From: a virus
Strand: one strand, 5' to 3'
DNA: 38,134 nucleotides
IMG/VR virus record: IMGVR_UViG_3300008050_000009
Location: 1 to 38,134 of that record
The translations under genes were made by a program, and so were the position numbers. This document shows, piece after piece, positions 1-6,274 of this stretch. The notes beneath the pieces were generated by a model that worked only from the letters and a program-made list of their open reading frames with translations, searched no databases and had not been told where the DNA came from. Within the stretch, counting starts at the first letter, position 1, and each line of letters begins with the position of its first letter.

Positions 1-123
1 GAGAGATACATACCAAAGACTAATCCACATATACTCATGATAAGTACACCTAATCTTCCTGGTGGATTATTCGAGAGAATGGAAGATGAGAAAGATAATG
101 GCTATATAATGAAGCAGATGGAC
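1..123. repeat. Left copy of 123-bp terminal direct repeat
   Basis: Identical base for base to 38012-38134. Both copies lie inside the terminase large subunit gene and keep its frame, so this is best read as the overlap of a circular assembly, giving a unit genome of 38,011 bp. A real terminal redundancy cannot be excluded from sequence alone. Confidence 0.95.
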
Positions 124-813
124 TATACAATAGGCTTAGGTAAGGTATTCTTAGAGAGAGATATAGAGACAGCAAAGAAATCTCCATCATTTGAGAGAGA
201 GTATAACCTTAAGTATGGATTTGGTGTAGGAGATATATATGAAAACATTGAAGGAGTCTTAGAGGAATATGACCTTGATATTATCGGTGGTAGAGGTGGT
301 TGCTATGGAGACCCTGCATTTGGTTCATCCAATTTCGGTGTACTTGGAGCAGAGATAAGAGATGACACACTCTACGTCACAGAAGCCAACGAATTCCCAA
401 GACCAAGCCCGAGTGCTATGCTTGATGTTATGGAAGATATGGCAAAGCGATACAACTCTAACTGCAAAATCGACTCGGCACATCCAGGCTTTATTCGAGA
501 CCTTGAGGAGAGAGGAATACCAGCTCTACCGATTAATTTCGGACTCCAAATCAGAGACCACGAGTCAGCGAATATCCAATCACTTAGGTCCAAAATGACA
601 ATTAACTCTGCACAGATGGTAAAGAACGGCAAGGTAAGAATCCACCCTAATCACACTAAACTAATATCACAGATGAGAGCAGCCAAGTTTGATAAGAAAG
701 GTGGCATAGACAAAGAGGAACTCAACGCAGATGTCCTGGATTGTTTCATCATGGCTTGTTGGGACCTAAAAGAATTCGACTATGGTCATTATGATGTCAT
801 GGAGAATAACTAG
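1..813 (+). CDS. terL: Terminase large subunit, C-terminal part (nuclease domain)
   Basis: This is the 3' part of the packaging motor gene, cut by the window edge; its N-terminal ATPase part is at 37490-38134 and the frame is continuous through the repeated 123 bases. The first in-window ATG (37) is internal, within the ATPase region (ISTPN, as in the motif III region of terminases). Downstream lies an RNase H-like nuclease domain with three well-spaced acidic clusters: YGDPAFG near 291 bp in frame, KIDSAHPG near 470, and NADVLDCF near 727. These are the expected metal ligands for the headful or site-specific cut that ends packaging. Total length on the circle is about 445 residues, normal for TerL. 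It ends with TAG at 811. Known for the family: it docks on the portal and drives DNA into the prohead. Identification is strong because both halves carry expected motifs. Confidence 0.92.
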   Translation, partial: ERYIPKTNPHILMISTPNLPGGLFERMEDEKDNGYIMKQMDYTIGLGKVFLERDIETAKKSPSFEREYNLKYGFGVGDIYENIEGVLEEYDLDIIGGRGGCYGDPAFGSSNFGVLGAEIRDDTLYVTEANEFPRPSPSAMLDVMEDMAKRYNSNCKIDSAHPGFIRDLEERGIPALPINFGLQIRDHESANIQSLRSKMTINSAQMVKNGKVRIHPNHTKLISQMRAAKFDKKGGIDKEELNADVLDCFIMACWDLKEFDYGHYDVMENN

Positions 814-873
814 TGAAAACAGACGAAATCAATAAAGTTAAATCAAAGAGTGTCGTAATGAAAACAGAATCCT

Positions 874-1140
874 ATGAATGATAAAGACCGAGTTCAAGAA
901 TTCATTATTAAAGCCACTGGCAAGACAATAGGCAGGAACAGTAAAGAGTCTTTATCCATTCTATTTGCTAATACCTATGCAGAATATGTAAAGGCTATCA
1001 GAGATATTAATAATGGTTACAAGTTATACAAGGAAAAAGAGGATAAGATTAATCGTATTGGCATAGTAATTAAGGACCTAGAGAATGTGCCAACTTCAGT
1101 GATTAAGGAGATTATAGATGACGAGGACACAGAGGCGTAG
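874..1140 (+). CDS. Hypothetical protein, 88 aa, helical
   Basis: Unrecognised. The product is charged and mainly helical, with a lysine/glutamate-rich middle (YKEKEDKINRIG) and an acidic C-terminus (IIDDEDTEA). No Cys pairs, membrane segment or catalytic motif is visible. It follows terL after 60 nt and its 3' end overlaps the next gene by 23 nt, so the two are probably translated from one message. Its place right after terL, among tiny genes, suggests an early or accessory role, but nothing in the sequence shows what it does. Confidence 0.7.
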   Translation: MNDKDRVQEFIIKATGKTIGRNSKESLSILFANTYAEYVKAIRDINNGYKLYKEKEDKINRIGIVIKDLENVPTSVIKEIIDDEDTEA

Positions 1141-1303
1141 AGATACACCAAATCCAACTAGAGACGGTAAGCATAACCCAGTGTGTATTGATGAAAAATG
1201 TGAATGTAATAGGCACGTTATCTATTGCAATATCTGTGAGAAAGAGTACATAGACTGTTGCTTCATGCACTATAGAGTTAAGGATTCCTGGAGAACAACA
1301 TGA
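1118..1303 (+). CDS. Small Cys-rich zinc-binding protein, 61 aa
   Basis: The N-terminus is strongly basic (TRTQRRRD). The second half has a dense set of cysteines and histidines: CIDEKCECNRH, then CNICEKEYIDCC and a further His, a layout able to hold one or two zinc ions. It overlaps the upstream gene by 23 nt and its stop overlaps the start of a 27-residue ORF (ATG at 1300). No family name can be given. It is one of about two dozen Cys-pair microproteins in this genome; nucleic-acid binding is the common role of such folds, but here that is only inference. Confidence 0.65.
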   Translation: MTRTQRRRDTPNPTRDGKHNPVCIDEKCECNRHVIYCNICEKEYIDCCFMHYRVKDSWRTT

Positions 1304-1383
1304 TTATACCAATATCTGAAGATTGTCGGAGATGTATGCAAAAGGCTGCACTAAAGAAATTATACGTGGAGAGTGAAATATAA
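1300..1383 (+). CDS. Micro-ORF, 27 aa, with CRRC motif
   Basis: ATG at 1300 overlaps the stop region of the upstream gene, and its TAA at 1381 overlaps the next ATG (TAATG). The product (MIIPISEDCRRCMQKAALKK...) has a single Cys pair. It is accepted only because the start and stop mesh exactly with both neighbours, as in the rest of this genome. Function unknown. Confidence 0.4.
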   Translation: MIIPISEDCRRCMQKAALKKLYVESEI

Positions 1384-1445
1384 TGATATTCGAGTTTAAG
1401 GGAAAGAGATTTAAACGAGTAGGATGGAGATTATACATTGAATAA
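1383..1445 (+). CDS. Micro-ORF, 20 aa, basic
   Basis: ATG at 1383 shares bases with the preceding TAA, and the ORF ends at 1445 inside the next gene, whose TTG start is at 1438. The product is very basic (FKGKRFKRVGWR). It may be a real peptide or simply a leader that carries ribosomes to the TTG start. Evidence is limited to the start-stop meshing. Confidence 0.3.
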   Translation: MIFEFKGKRFKRVGWRLYIE

Positions 1446-1638
1446 TAGACCAAGGAATCATGGCGAACTCATGGTGCAATTCATAGACAGTATTGAGACA
1501 TTATTCGAGAACATTAATAACAAACAGAAATCTCTCAAAAAGAGCAAAGATAACGAGGAGACAACAAAACTCCACTATACGACTAGAATGATTCAAGCCT
1601 GGTTCAGGTCCAATGGTGGGCTACCTATACCAGATTAA
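1438..1638 (+). CDS. Hypothetical protein, 66 aa
   Basis: Unrecognised. The TTG start at 1438 overlaps the end of the micro-ORF before it; an in-frame ATG at 1471 is the alternative. The product is helical and charged, with a likely short coiled coil (ENINNKQKSLKKSKDNEETT) and an aromatic C-terminal part (MIQAWFRSNGG). It ends the first gene string; a TATA box for the next gene lies within 40 nt of its stop. Confidence 0.55.
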   Translation: MNNRPRNHGELMVQFIDSIETLFENINNKQKSLKKSKDNEETTKLHYTTRMIQAWFRSNGGLPIPD

Positions 1639-1667
1639 TCAATTTCTTTTATAAGCAAAAATCACAA

Positions 1668-1679
1668 ATTATATATATT
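1668..1679 (+). promoter_or_regulatory. Archaeal TATA box for the gene at 1699
   Basis: The run ATTATATATATT is centred about 26 nt upstream of the ATG at 1699, the spacing expected for a leaderless archaeal transcript. It follows the stop of the previous gene by about 30 nt. Confidence 0.6.
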
Positions 1680-1698
1680 AAGATATGTATAGTTAAGT

Positions 1699-1866
1699 AT
1701 GCTAAAATTCAGAAATTGTGAGAATTGTCCATCTGTTAAAGGACTACATACAGATGTAGCAGGAGTATCAGTCAATCTATGTTCTGATTGTGACAGTAAA
1801 GTCTTCAATCAATGCTTAGAAAAGACAGATAAACAGATTAGAAGTATGTTTTGGTCATATAACTAA
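1699..1866 (+). CDS. Small zinc-ribbon protein, 55 aa
   Basis: ATG at 1699, stop TAA at 1864. Two cysteine pairs (CENC at residues 7-10 and CSDC at 28-31) plus C39 form a treble-clef or zinc-ribbon-like set; the C-terminus is helical and aromatic (SMFWSYN). It is monocistronic: its own TATA box lies upstream and a double T-tract follows directly. This isolation argues that it is a real, separately regulated gene despite its size. The role is unknown; a DNA- or RNA-binding regulator is a reasonable guess. Confidence 0.65.
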   Translation: MLKFRNCENCPSVKGLHTDVAGVSVNLCSDCDSKVFNQCLEKTDKQIRSMFWSYN

Positions 1867-1882
1867 TTTTTTTTATTTTTTT
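1867..1882 (+). terminator. Double T-tract archaeal terminator
   Basis: T8-A-T7 begins one base after the stop of the zinc-ribbon gene. U-rich tracts alone terminate archaeal RNA polymerase. A near copy (T7-A-T7) follows the gene ending at 18955. Confidence 0.6.
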
Positions 1883-1899
1883 ATTAATATATTTTTCAA

Positions 1900-1927
1900 C
1901 CTGTAAGCTTTAAAGCTTTCAAGCTGG
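1900..1927. repeat. 28-bp palindromic element, copy 1
   Basis: It begins CCTGTAA and ends CTGG and contains the 14-bp perfect palindrome AAGCTTTAAAGCTT at 1905-1918. A second element of the same length and end sequences, in opposite orientation, lies at 27536-27563 next to the MCM helicase start. Copy 1 sits in an intergenic gap between a T-tract terminator and the TATA box at 1953. It is likely a protein-binding site (operator or replication element). Confidence 0.7.
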
Positions 1928-1952
1928 TTATCAATAATAGTTGATGGAATGA

Positions 1953-1962
1953 TTAATATATA
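1953..1962 (+). promoter_or_regulatory. TATA box for the gene at 1983
   Basis: TTAATATATA is centred about 26 nt before the ATG at 1983, giving a leaderless transcript. The palindromic element at 1900-1927 lies just upstream, so a protein bound there could act on this promoter. Confidence 0.55.
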
Positions 1963-1982
1963 GTGTCGTGTAGAGAGATAGT

Positions 1983-2084
1983 ATGAATCCTAACGCATTA
2001 GCAAAACGTGAGAAAGACTGTCATTGTTCATGTATTAATTGTTCAATGAATTACTGTGGGAGATGTAAGAGTCATGACTCCTAG
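1983..2084 (+). CDS. Cys-rich microprotein, 33 aa
   Basis: ATG at 1983, stop TAG at 2082. After a short basic N-terminus come six cysteines in a compact pattern (CHCSCINC, then CGRC) with histidines nearby, enough for a zinc knuckle. It has its own promoter. The next ORF overlaps its end (ATG at 2074). Function unknown; the Cys spacing resembles the Cys-rich tail of the portal protein. Confidence 0.5.
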   Translation: MNPNALAKREKDCHCSCINCSMNYCGRCKSHDS

Positions 2085-2166
2085 AATCCTTCCTTGTCAC
2101 ACTCATAAATCAAGAGTAATGGCAAGAGAGACCTGCAAAGAGAACTATTCTCCTATGAATAATTAA
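2074..2166 (+). CDS. Micro-ORF, 30 aa
   Basis: It overlaps the preceding Cys-rich gene by 11 nt and ends just before the TATA box of the head operon. The product (MTPRILPCHTHKSRVMARET...) is basic, with C, H and C that could bind a metal. Support is only positional. Confidence 0.3.
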   Translation: MTPRILPCHTHKSRVMARETCKENYSPMNN

Positions 2167-2168
2167 TT

Positions 2169-2180
2169 CTCTTTATATAT
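2169..2180 (+). promoter_or_regulatory. TATA box of the head-gene operon
   Basis: CTCTTTATATAT is centred about 26 nt upstream of the TTG at 2201. The core TTCTCTTTATA (2167-2177) is repeated at 9921-9931 before the first adhesion gene. Confidence 0.65.
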
Positions 2181-2200
2181 CAATAACAAAAAAGTGTGAA

Positions 2201-2557
2201 TTGGCTTATGGATTGTACTTAATCATGGACCAGCCCAAATGGTATCGTGATGATTTTAGTTCTGAAAACAAACTAACTGGCACAATTTATACTAATCAAT
2301 CATATACAAAAAAGAAAAACCTAACAGGATATACACTCAAAATAAGATTATACAAAAATTATAGATGGGGAGATTATTTCGGAAAGACTGCAACAATTAG
2401 TTCTGCTACAGGTGGAACATTCGAGTACGCAGTAGGAGATAATGAAATGCCACCACCTAATATCTATAACATTAAATTGGAATTATCAAAGTCAGGTGTC
2501 CAGGAATCGACACTGAACAGACAAGAGTTACTTATCCTTGAGGGTCCATCTTCTTGA
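2201..2557 (+). CDS. Virion protein with Ig-like/BppU-like fold, 118 aa
   Basis: First gene of the head operon. The TTG start at 2201 fits a leaderless transcript from the TATA box at 2169-2180; the ATG at 2225 is the alternative. The sequence is beta-rich, with a pattern like the N-terminal domain of phage baseplate proteins (LTGTIYTNQSYTKK, then NLTGYTLKIRLYK and a GGTFEYAVGD stretch). A second protein of similar size and pattern is at 17946-18290 in the tail module. The 3' end overlaps the portal start (TTGA). It may be a small head or neck decoration protein. The fold is inferred from pattern only. Confidence 0.65.
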   Translation: MAYGLYLIMDQPKWYRDDFSSENKLTGTIYTNQSYTKKKNLTGYTLKIRLYKNYRWGDYFGKTATISSATGGTFEYAVGDNEMPPPNIYNIKLELSKSGVQESTLNRQELLILEGPSS

Positions 2558-3930
2558 TATTTACAACTAGAGACAGCATAGGAAATCCTATAGTAAGTGA
2601 GGCTCTGCCTAAGATTGTAGAGGCAAAGGTTCCACTAGCCAAAATAGTTAGAAGTGACTTCTCTAGAGAACAACCAGTCCAAGTAACATTTGAAAGGCTG
2701 CTAAAATATCATGACCGTACACCACAGATTCAAATAGCAGTGTCATCATATTCAGAATTAATCACTGGCACAGAGATGACAGTGAACACAGAGAATGAAA
2801 AAGCCAAGACATTAATTGAGGAATGGATTAGATCAACAAATTTCTATGACAAATTTGAATCACTCGTCACTACCGTACTAATCACAGGTAATGGTATATT
2901 AGAAAAGTTAGATGAGAATGATGTCCAAGATGTTCTAGAAGTTGATATGGCAACCATCATAGCTAAAAAGAGAGACATATCAGGTAATCTAGAATACTAT
3001 GAACATAGGACACAGAACGGTCAGACAGACAAACTAGGAGAGGGCAAACTAGGAAAGTTTATTGAATTCAACTTAACCAATTATTCCAGACAGGCATGGG
3101 GAAAATCATTATTCTATAGTCTAGCTATTCCAAGAACAGTAGGGAATCGTACTACTGCACCACTAATAGAAATCATGTGGGGTATAGAGGACGCCATGGG
3201 AGCCATCATATTAAATAATGCTTATCCAATTACTACTATCACTTATCCTGGAGCCAGTGACACATATCTAGAGAAAGAGGCAACAAGATGGCAGAGATAC
3301 AAGCCAGGAGATAAAAGAGTCCAGAAGATAAAGCCAGAGATTGAATTCTTTGAGACAACAGGTAATAGTAAGTACACAGATTACATCACACATATAGAGA
3401 AATCATTTGAACTAGGGACCCAATTCCCACACGATATTATGACAGGAGATTTCACAAGTAGAGCTAGTTCAGAGACAACAGACAATATCGTAATGAAGCG
3501 AGTCAGAGGTTATCAGAGATACCTATCTAACAAATTAAAGACAGAATTATTTGACAGTATATTAATACAGAACGGATTCGACCCAGACGAGGTTGACCTC
3601 ACTATAGGATTCACAACTCAGAATGTAGTAGAGTTAGAAGTAGGACAAGTTAAGGACCTAGTAGATAGTGGACTATTAACAAAGAATGAGGGTAGAGAAT
3701 GGTTCCGAGAGAATACAGGTATGGAACTCCCAGATGATGAGGAGATTAAGGCTAATCAAGATATGGCAAATACTGTGGCTATGAACGCACAGGACATAAA
3801 GAAAGAACATATTAATAAATTCAACCTTGAGGAAGTTAAGAGTGTCATTCCCAAGAAGAAAAGAATGTGTAAGATGTGTAAGGAATCACAACACTCACTA
3901 TGTACGAAGCGTGGATGTCAATGCCAGTAG
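2554..3930 (+). CDS. Portal protein
   Basis: 458 residues, the usual size for a portal, which forms the dodecameric ring at the capsid vertex that receives the terminase and later the tail. Features typical of the family: an early segment binding conserved polar residues (PQIQIAVSSYSELI), an amphipathic GNGILEKLDEN region, the WGKSLFYS motif near residue 182, and a long helical stem/crown with TTDNIVMKRVRGYQRYL. It lies between an Ig-like protein and the capsid protease, as expected. The TTG start overlaps the upstream stop as TTGA. Unusual: the last 25 residues are a Cys-rich tail (CKMC, then SLC, CQCQ) that could bind zinc, a feature not seen in ordinary portals. Reading is by context and motif; a profile search would settle it. 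Confidence 0.85.
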   Translation: MIFTTRDSIGNPIVSEALPKIVEAKVPLAKIVRSDFSREQPVQVTFERLLKYHDRTPQIQIAVSSYSELITGTEMTVNTENEKAKTLIEEWIRSTNFYDKFESLVTTVLITGNGILEKLDENDVQDVLEVDMATIIAKKRDISGNLEYYEHRTQNGQTDKLGEGKLGKFIEFNLTNYSRQAWGKSLFYSLAIPRTVGNRTTAPLIEIMWGIEDAMGAIILNNAYPITTITYPGASDTYLEKEATRWQRYKPGDKRVQKIKPEIEFFETTGNSKYTDYITHIEKSFELGTQFPHDIMTGDFTSRASSETTDNIVMKRVRGYQRYLSNKLKTELFDSILIQNGFDPDEVDLTIGFTTQNVVELEVGQVKDLVDSGLLTKNEGREWFRENTGMELPDDEEIKANQDMANTVAMNAQDIKKEHINKFNLEEVKSVIPKKKRMCKMCKESQHSLCTKRGCQCQ

Positions 3931-4151
3931 ATTTCGACGACTTGACTAAACGAATCCTGGATAACTTAGACGGACTTAATGATAAAGTAGATAATTTATG
4001 TGATAGAATGACAAAAGTAGAAGTGAATCTAGATAATCATTTTAACAGTATGGACCAACAACAAAAAGGGAAAGAAAGAAAATTCTACTACGTCATAGCA
4101 ATAATGGGAACTGCCTTCACATTATTTGAAGTGATGAGAGAATTATTATGA
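3900..4151 (+). CDS. Coiled-coil protein with C-terminal membrane helix (XhlA-like)
   Basis: 83 residues from ATG 3900; ATGs at 3918 and 3924 are in frame and would shorten the 31-nt overlap with the portal gene. Residues about 12-55 form heptads typical of a coiled coil (LDNLDGLNDKVDNLCDRMTK), followed by a basic stretch (QQKGKERK) and a hydrophobic helix (FYYVIAIMGTAFTLFEVM). This build matches the XhlA/holin-accessory type, where the helix sits in the cell membrane. Its place among head genes is odd for a lysis gene, so a role in membrane-linked assembly or superinfection control is possible too. It overlaps the next gene as ATGA. Confidence 0.6.
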   Translation: MYEAWMSMPVDFDDLTKRILDNLDGLNDKVDNLCDRMTKVEVNLDNHFNSMDQQQKGKERKFYYVIAIMGTAFTLFEVMRELL

Positions 4152-4264
4152 GAGGATATAAAACATCCAAATTAACCTGTAGTAATTGTGAATCGGCACA
4201 AATGACACTAATCGGCAATAATATAGCAGAATGTAGTGTTTGTAAGGCTGTTAAGAGTGTTTAA
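4148..4264 (+). CDS. Zinc-ribbon microprotein, 38 aa
   Basis: ATG at 4148 shares bases with the TGA of the upstream gene, and the stop TAA is at 4262. Two clean pairs, CSNC and CSVC, are 15 residues apart and separated by a short beta-like stretch (MTLIGNNIAE), the classical minimal zinc ribbon. The exact start-stop overlap supports translation. Its function is unknown. Confidence 0.6.
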   Translation: MRGYKTSKLTCSNCESAQMTLIGNNIAECSVCKAVKSV

Positions 4265-4268
4265 ATAA
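4260..4268 (+). promoter_or_regulatory. TATA box upstream of the 232-nt gap
   Basis: GTTTAAATA overlaps the stop of the 38-residue gene. A start site would fall near 4291, at the beginning of a gap that has no convincing gene. Two direct copies of ATTACATATT (4279-4288, 4301-4310) are 22 bp apart around the predicted start site. Confidence 0.45.
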
Positions 4269-4289
4269 CCGAAAAACTATTACATATTA

Positions 4290-4470
4290 TCGGATATGGC
4301 ATTACATATTCATAGTTTGACCAAGAAGCGTATCGTGAGAACGCCATGAGAAGAAATAACTCATCATTGAGGTCAATCTATTAATTCTTATAGTATTATA
4401 CACCAAGAGTAATTAACGTCCTATAGGGAGTGAGGCGATAAAGAACGTTGATACGTCATATCGCTTCTTA
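4290..4470 (+). ncRNA. Candidate structured RNA between portal and protease genes
   Basis: The gap 4265-4496 holds no gene above 17 codons but has a TATA box at its left edge and a strong nested hairpin at its right: GAGGCGATA (4432-4440) pairs with TATCGCTTC (4459-4467), 9 pairs with one G-U, and inside it ACGT (4445-4448) pairs with ACGT (4453-4456) around a TGAT loop. It could be a small viral RNA or the 5' leader of the protease mRNA. No known RNA family was recognised. Confidence 0.35.
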
Positions 4471-4496
4471 TTATACTAAATATAGAGAAATTAGTT

Positions 4497-5075
4497 ATGC
4501 GATTAGAAGCTTATACCAAAGTATCAGAATCTGCTAAAATATCTGGTGTCGCATTAATTCCAAGAATTAGCAGAAATAATAATTTATACACTAAAGCCGA
4601 ATTAGAAAGATTTGACGGAGTAGAGGTTCCACTAAATTGGGAACATAATCCAGGACAAGTAATCGGCACAGCAACATTTCACTATAATCCAAGCTTAGAG
4701 ACTGTATATTATGAAGGAGAAATCACTAATGAAGGTGCAGCCAGTCTAGCTAAGAATAAAACATTATTTACAAGTATAGAGGCTAATCCCACAGATTTAA
4801 GAGAAATATGTAATGGACCTGGAGATTGTTTCTCTATGCCTTACGGACTAAATCCCGTAGGACTGGCACTAACTGAAACACCAGGAGTGCCAGAGACAAC
4901 AGTAAATGTCATGGAGAAGTACATTGAAGAATGTAGCCACCATGATAACAAATACACTAAAGGAGCAGACTATACAAATTATCATAAAATTAGTTCACAA
5001 GTAGAGAATCTATTAGAATATCTAAATCTTGAAGTTTGTGAAGATTGTGGTAAGCTTCACGAAAAAAAAAACTAG
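4497..5075 (+). CDS. HK97-type capsid maturation protease
   Basis: 192 residues. This protease (U35/prohead class) cuts scaffold and capsid precursors inside the prohead. Visible features: an N-terminal strand with GVALIP and RNNNLYT (residues 17-32), the putative catalytic His in PLNWEH (H50) followed by VIGTA, and the putative nucleophile Ser in LFTSIEANP (S93), the usual His then Ser order and spacing. The remaining domain carries an LALTETPGVP segment common in this group. The C-terminus holds a Cys pair (CEDC). The normal stop is TAG at 5073, directly after ten adenines that form the slippery heptamer A AAA AAC; a -1 shift there would extend the protein by 400 residues. The position between portal and major capsid protein supports the call. 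Confidence 0.8.
   Translation: MRLEAYTKVSESAKISGVALIPRISRNNNLYTKAELERFDGVEVPLNWEHNPGQVIGTATFHYNPSLETVYYEGEITNEGAASLAKNKTLFTSIEANPTDLREICNGPGDCFSMPYGLNPVGLALTETPGVPETTVNVMEKYIEECSHHDNKYTKGADYTNYHKISSQVENLLEYLNLEVCEDCGKLHEKKN
5062..5075 (+). promoter_or_regulatory. Programmed -1 frameshift (slippery) site
   Basis: Zero-frame codons read GAA AAA AAA AAC TAG. The last seven bases before the stop, A AAA AAC, are a canonical X XXY YYZ slippery heptamer, and the ten-A run (5062-5071) would also allow transcriptional slippage. After a -1 shift, reading continues CTA GAA AAA GAT without a stop to 6274. A palindrome CCGTTAACGG (5115-5124) flanked by GGATA/TATCC lies downstream and could form a stem, though about 35 nt away. 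Confidence 0.65.
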
Positions 5076-6274
5076 AAAAAGATGATACTAAGAAAAAAGA
5101 ACCTGAATGGATAACCGTTAACGGAGTTCATATCCCTATCAAACCAGGACAGAATAAAGATGATGTTGTTAAACAATTTCTTAAAGACCAACCACAAGAT
5201 GATAATAAACCAAAAGTAACTAAAGGTCCTGGATATGATGATTGGAAGAAAAAACAAGATACACAAACATTATCTCCAGAAGAAAAGAAGAAAAAACAAG
5301 CTGATTGGTGGGCAAAGAGAGAACAAGAGTTAAAGAAGAAAAATCAAAAGGATACTGATAATATACCATCTTCAGAGATACCTCAAGAATTAAGACCAAG
5401 TGGTCCAAATTATAGAGTAGAAGCTGAGAAAGCCACACTTAGAGATAAAATAGAATCAGAGGAGAAATTTATAAAAGATTACTCTGATAGATTATCAGCA
5501 GAACAAATTAAAGGAATAAAAAATCAAATAGAACTAAAAAAAGAACAGTTAGATAATGTTGAAATAAACGATAAAAAATTAGGATTACCACACATACCAA
5601 TGAAACCTAACACACATACAAAGAACACTAATGGATTCATACATGATAAAACAAAAATTAGTATTCAAAAAGCAGTAATAGATAATCCAGGAAGTAGTAT
5701 GATGAGTGATAGAGTAAAATCATCATGGAATGCCTTACCAGATGAGCATAGGAATTTAGTTGATAAATTAATAGTTAAACAAAGTAGAGCTGTAAAATCT
5801 CACAACTGGAGAGGTGGAAGTTATAATGCAACTACTAAAACTCTTACAGTGAATCTAAATAGTAGAGCTCAAGGTAATATTGAACATAATTTTTACCATG
5901 AAATAGGTCACGCTAGATGGCATGAAATCAATCAGAAATCTCCTGAAAAAATTACGAAGTTTAGAGAACAGATGAAAAATATAGGAATTGCTCCTACACA
6001 TTATGCAGAATCATATAGAGACGCTAAGAATAGAAATGATGTATCAGAGAGGAATTACAGAGAAAAAATGAGGAGAGGAGGACACCCAATATCTCCTATG
6101 GCAGAGGAAATATTATCTGCTAATAGAAAATCACAGGAGTCTATCTATCATAATGAATCCCACAGTGAATTAAATGCCTATGTACTTGGTAATCTACCTA
6201 AAAACAAAATTCTAGCTAGTCCAGAGACTATGAAAAAATTACTAAATGCTTACAAGGAGTTACATGGATTATGA
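5072..6274 (+). CDS. -1 frame extension of capsid protease: linker plus HExxH zinc metallopeptidase domain
   Basis: An open frame of 400 codons starting directly at the slippery site. No start codon (ATG, GTG or TTG) exists in it before ATG 5600, yet 5072-5599 is clearly coding: EPEWITVNGVHIPIKPGQ (a motif common in phage head proteins), then a Lys/Glu-rich helical linker (KKKQADWWAKREQEL). The C-terminal domain has YHEIGHARWHEIN (HExxH at residues 100-104 counted from ATG 5600) and a downstream NESHSELNAY with a candidate third ligand (E190), the gluzincin layout. If produced by frameshift, the fusion is about 592 residues; if started at 5600 it is a 224-residue peptidase alone. Possible roles: prohead processing, or a peptidase packaged in the head and delivered to the host. 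It overlaps the next gene as ATGA. Confidence 0.75.
   Translation, partial: LEKDDTKKKEPEWITVNGVHIPIKPGQNKDDVVKQFLKDQPQDDNKPKVTKGPGYDDWKKKQDTQTLSPEEKKKKQADWWAKREQELKKKNQKDTDNIPSSEIPQELRPSGPNYRVEAEKATLRDKIESEEKFIKDYSDRLSAEQIKGIKNQIELKKEQLDNVEINDKKLGLPHIPMKPNTHTKNTNGFIHDKTKISIQKAVIDNPGSSMMSDRVKSSWNALPDEHRNLVDKLIVKQSRAVKSHNWRGGSYNATTKTLTVNLNSRAQGNIEHNFYHEIGHARWHEINQKSPEKITKFREQMKNIGIAPTHYAESYRDAKNRNDVSERNYREKMRRGGHPISPMAEEILSANRKSQESIYHNESHSELNAYVLGNLPKNKILASPETMKKLLNAYKELHGL

Noticed and set aside
814-882. 22-codon ORF starting GTG directly after terL
   Set aside because: Too short and without recognisable features; it might be a leader peptide, but start-stop overlap alone is weak support.
4296-4384. 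Two mini-ORFs of 17 and 12 codons in the gap before the protease
   Set aside because: Although linked by an ATGA overlap, they are too short and not distinguishable from chance; the region is better explained as an RNA or leader.
4418-4430. CTATAGGGAG resembling the end of a T7-type promoter
   Set aside because: Only ten bases match, the upstream part does not, and no phage RNA polymerase gene is present.
5072-5438. Two minus-strand ORFs over the protease extension
   Set aside because: Hydrophobic antisense translations of the Lys/Glu-rich linker; the plus -1 frame is clearly coding.
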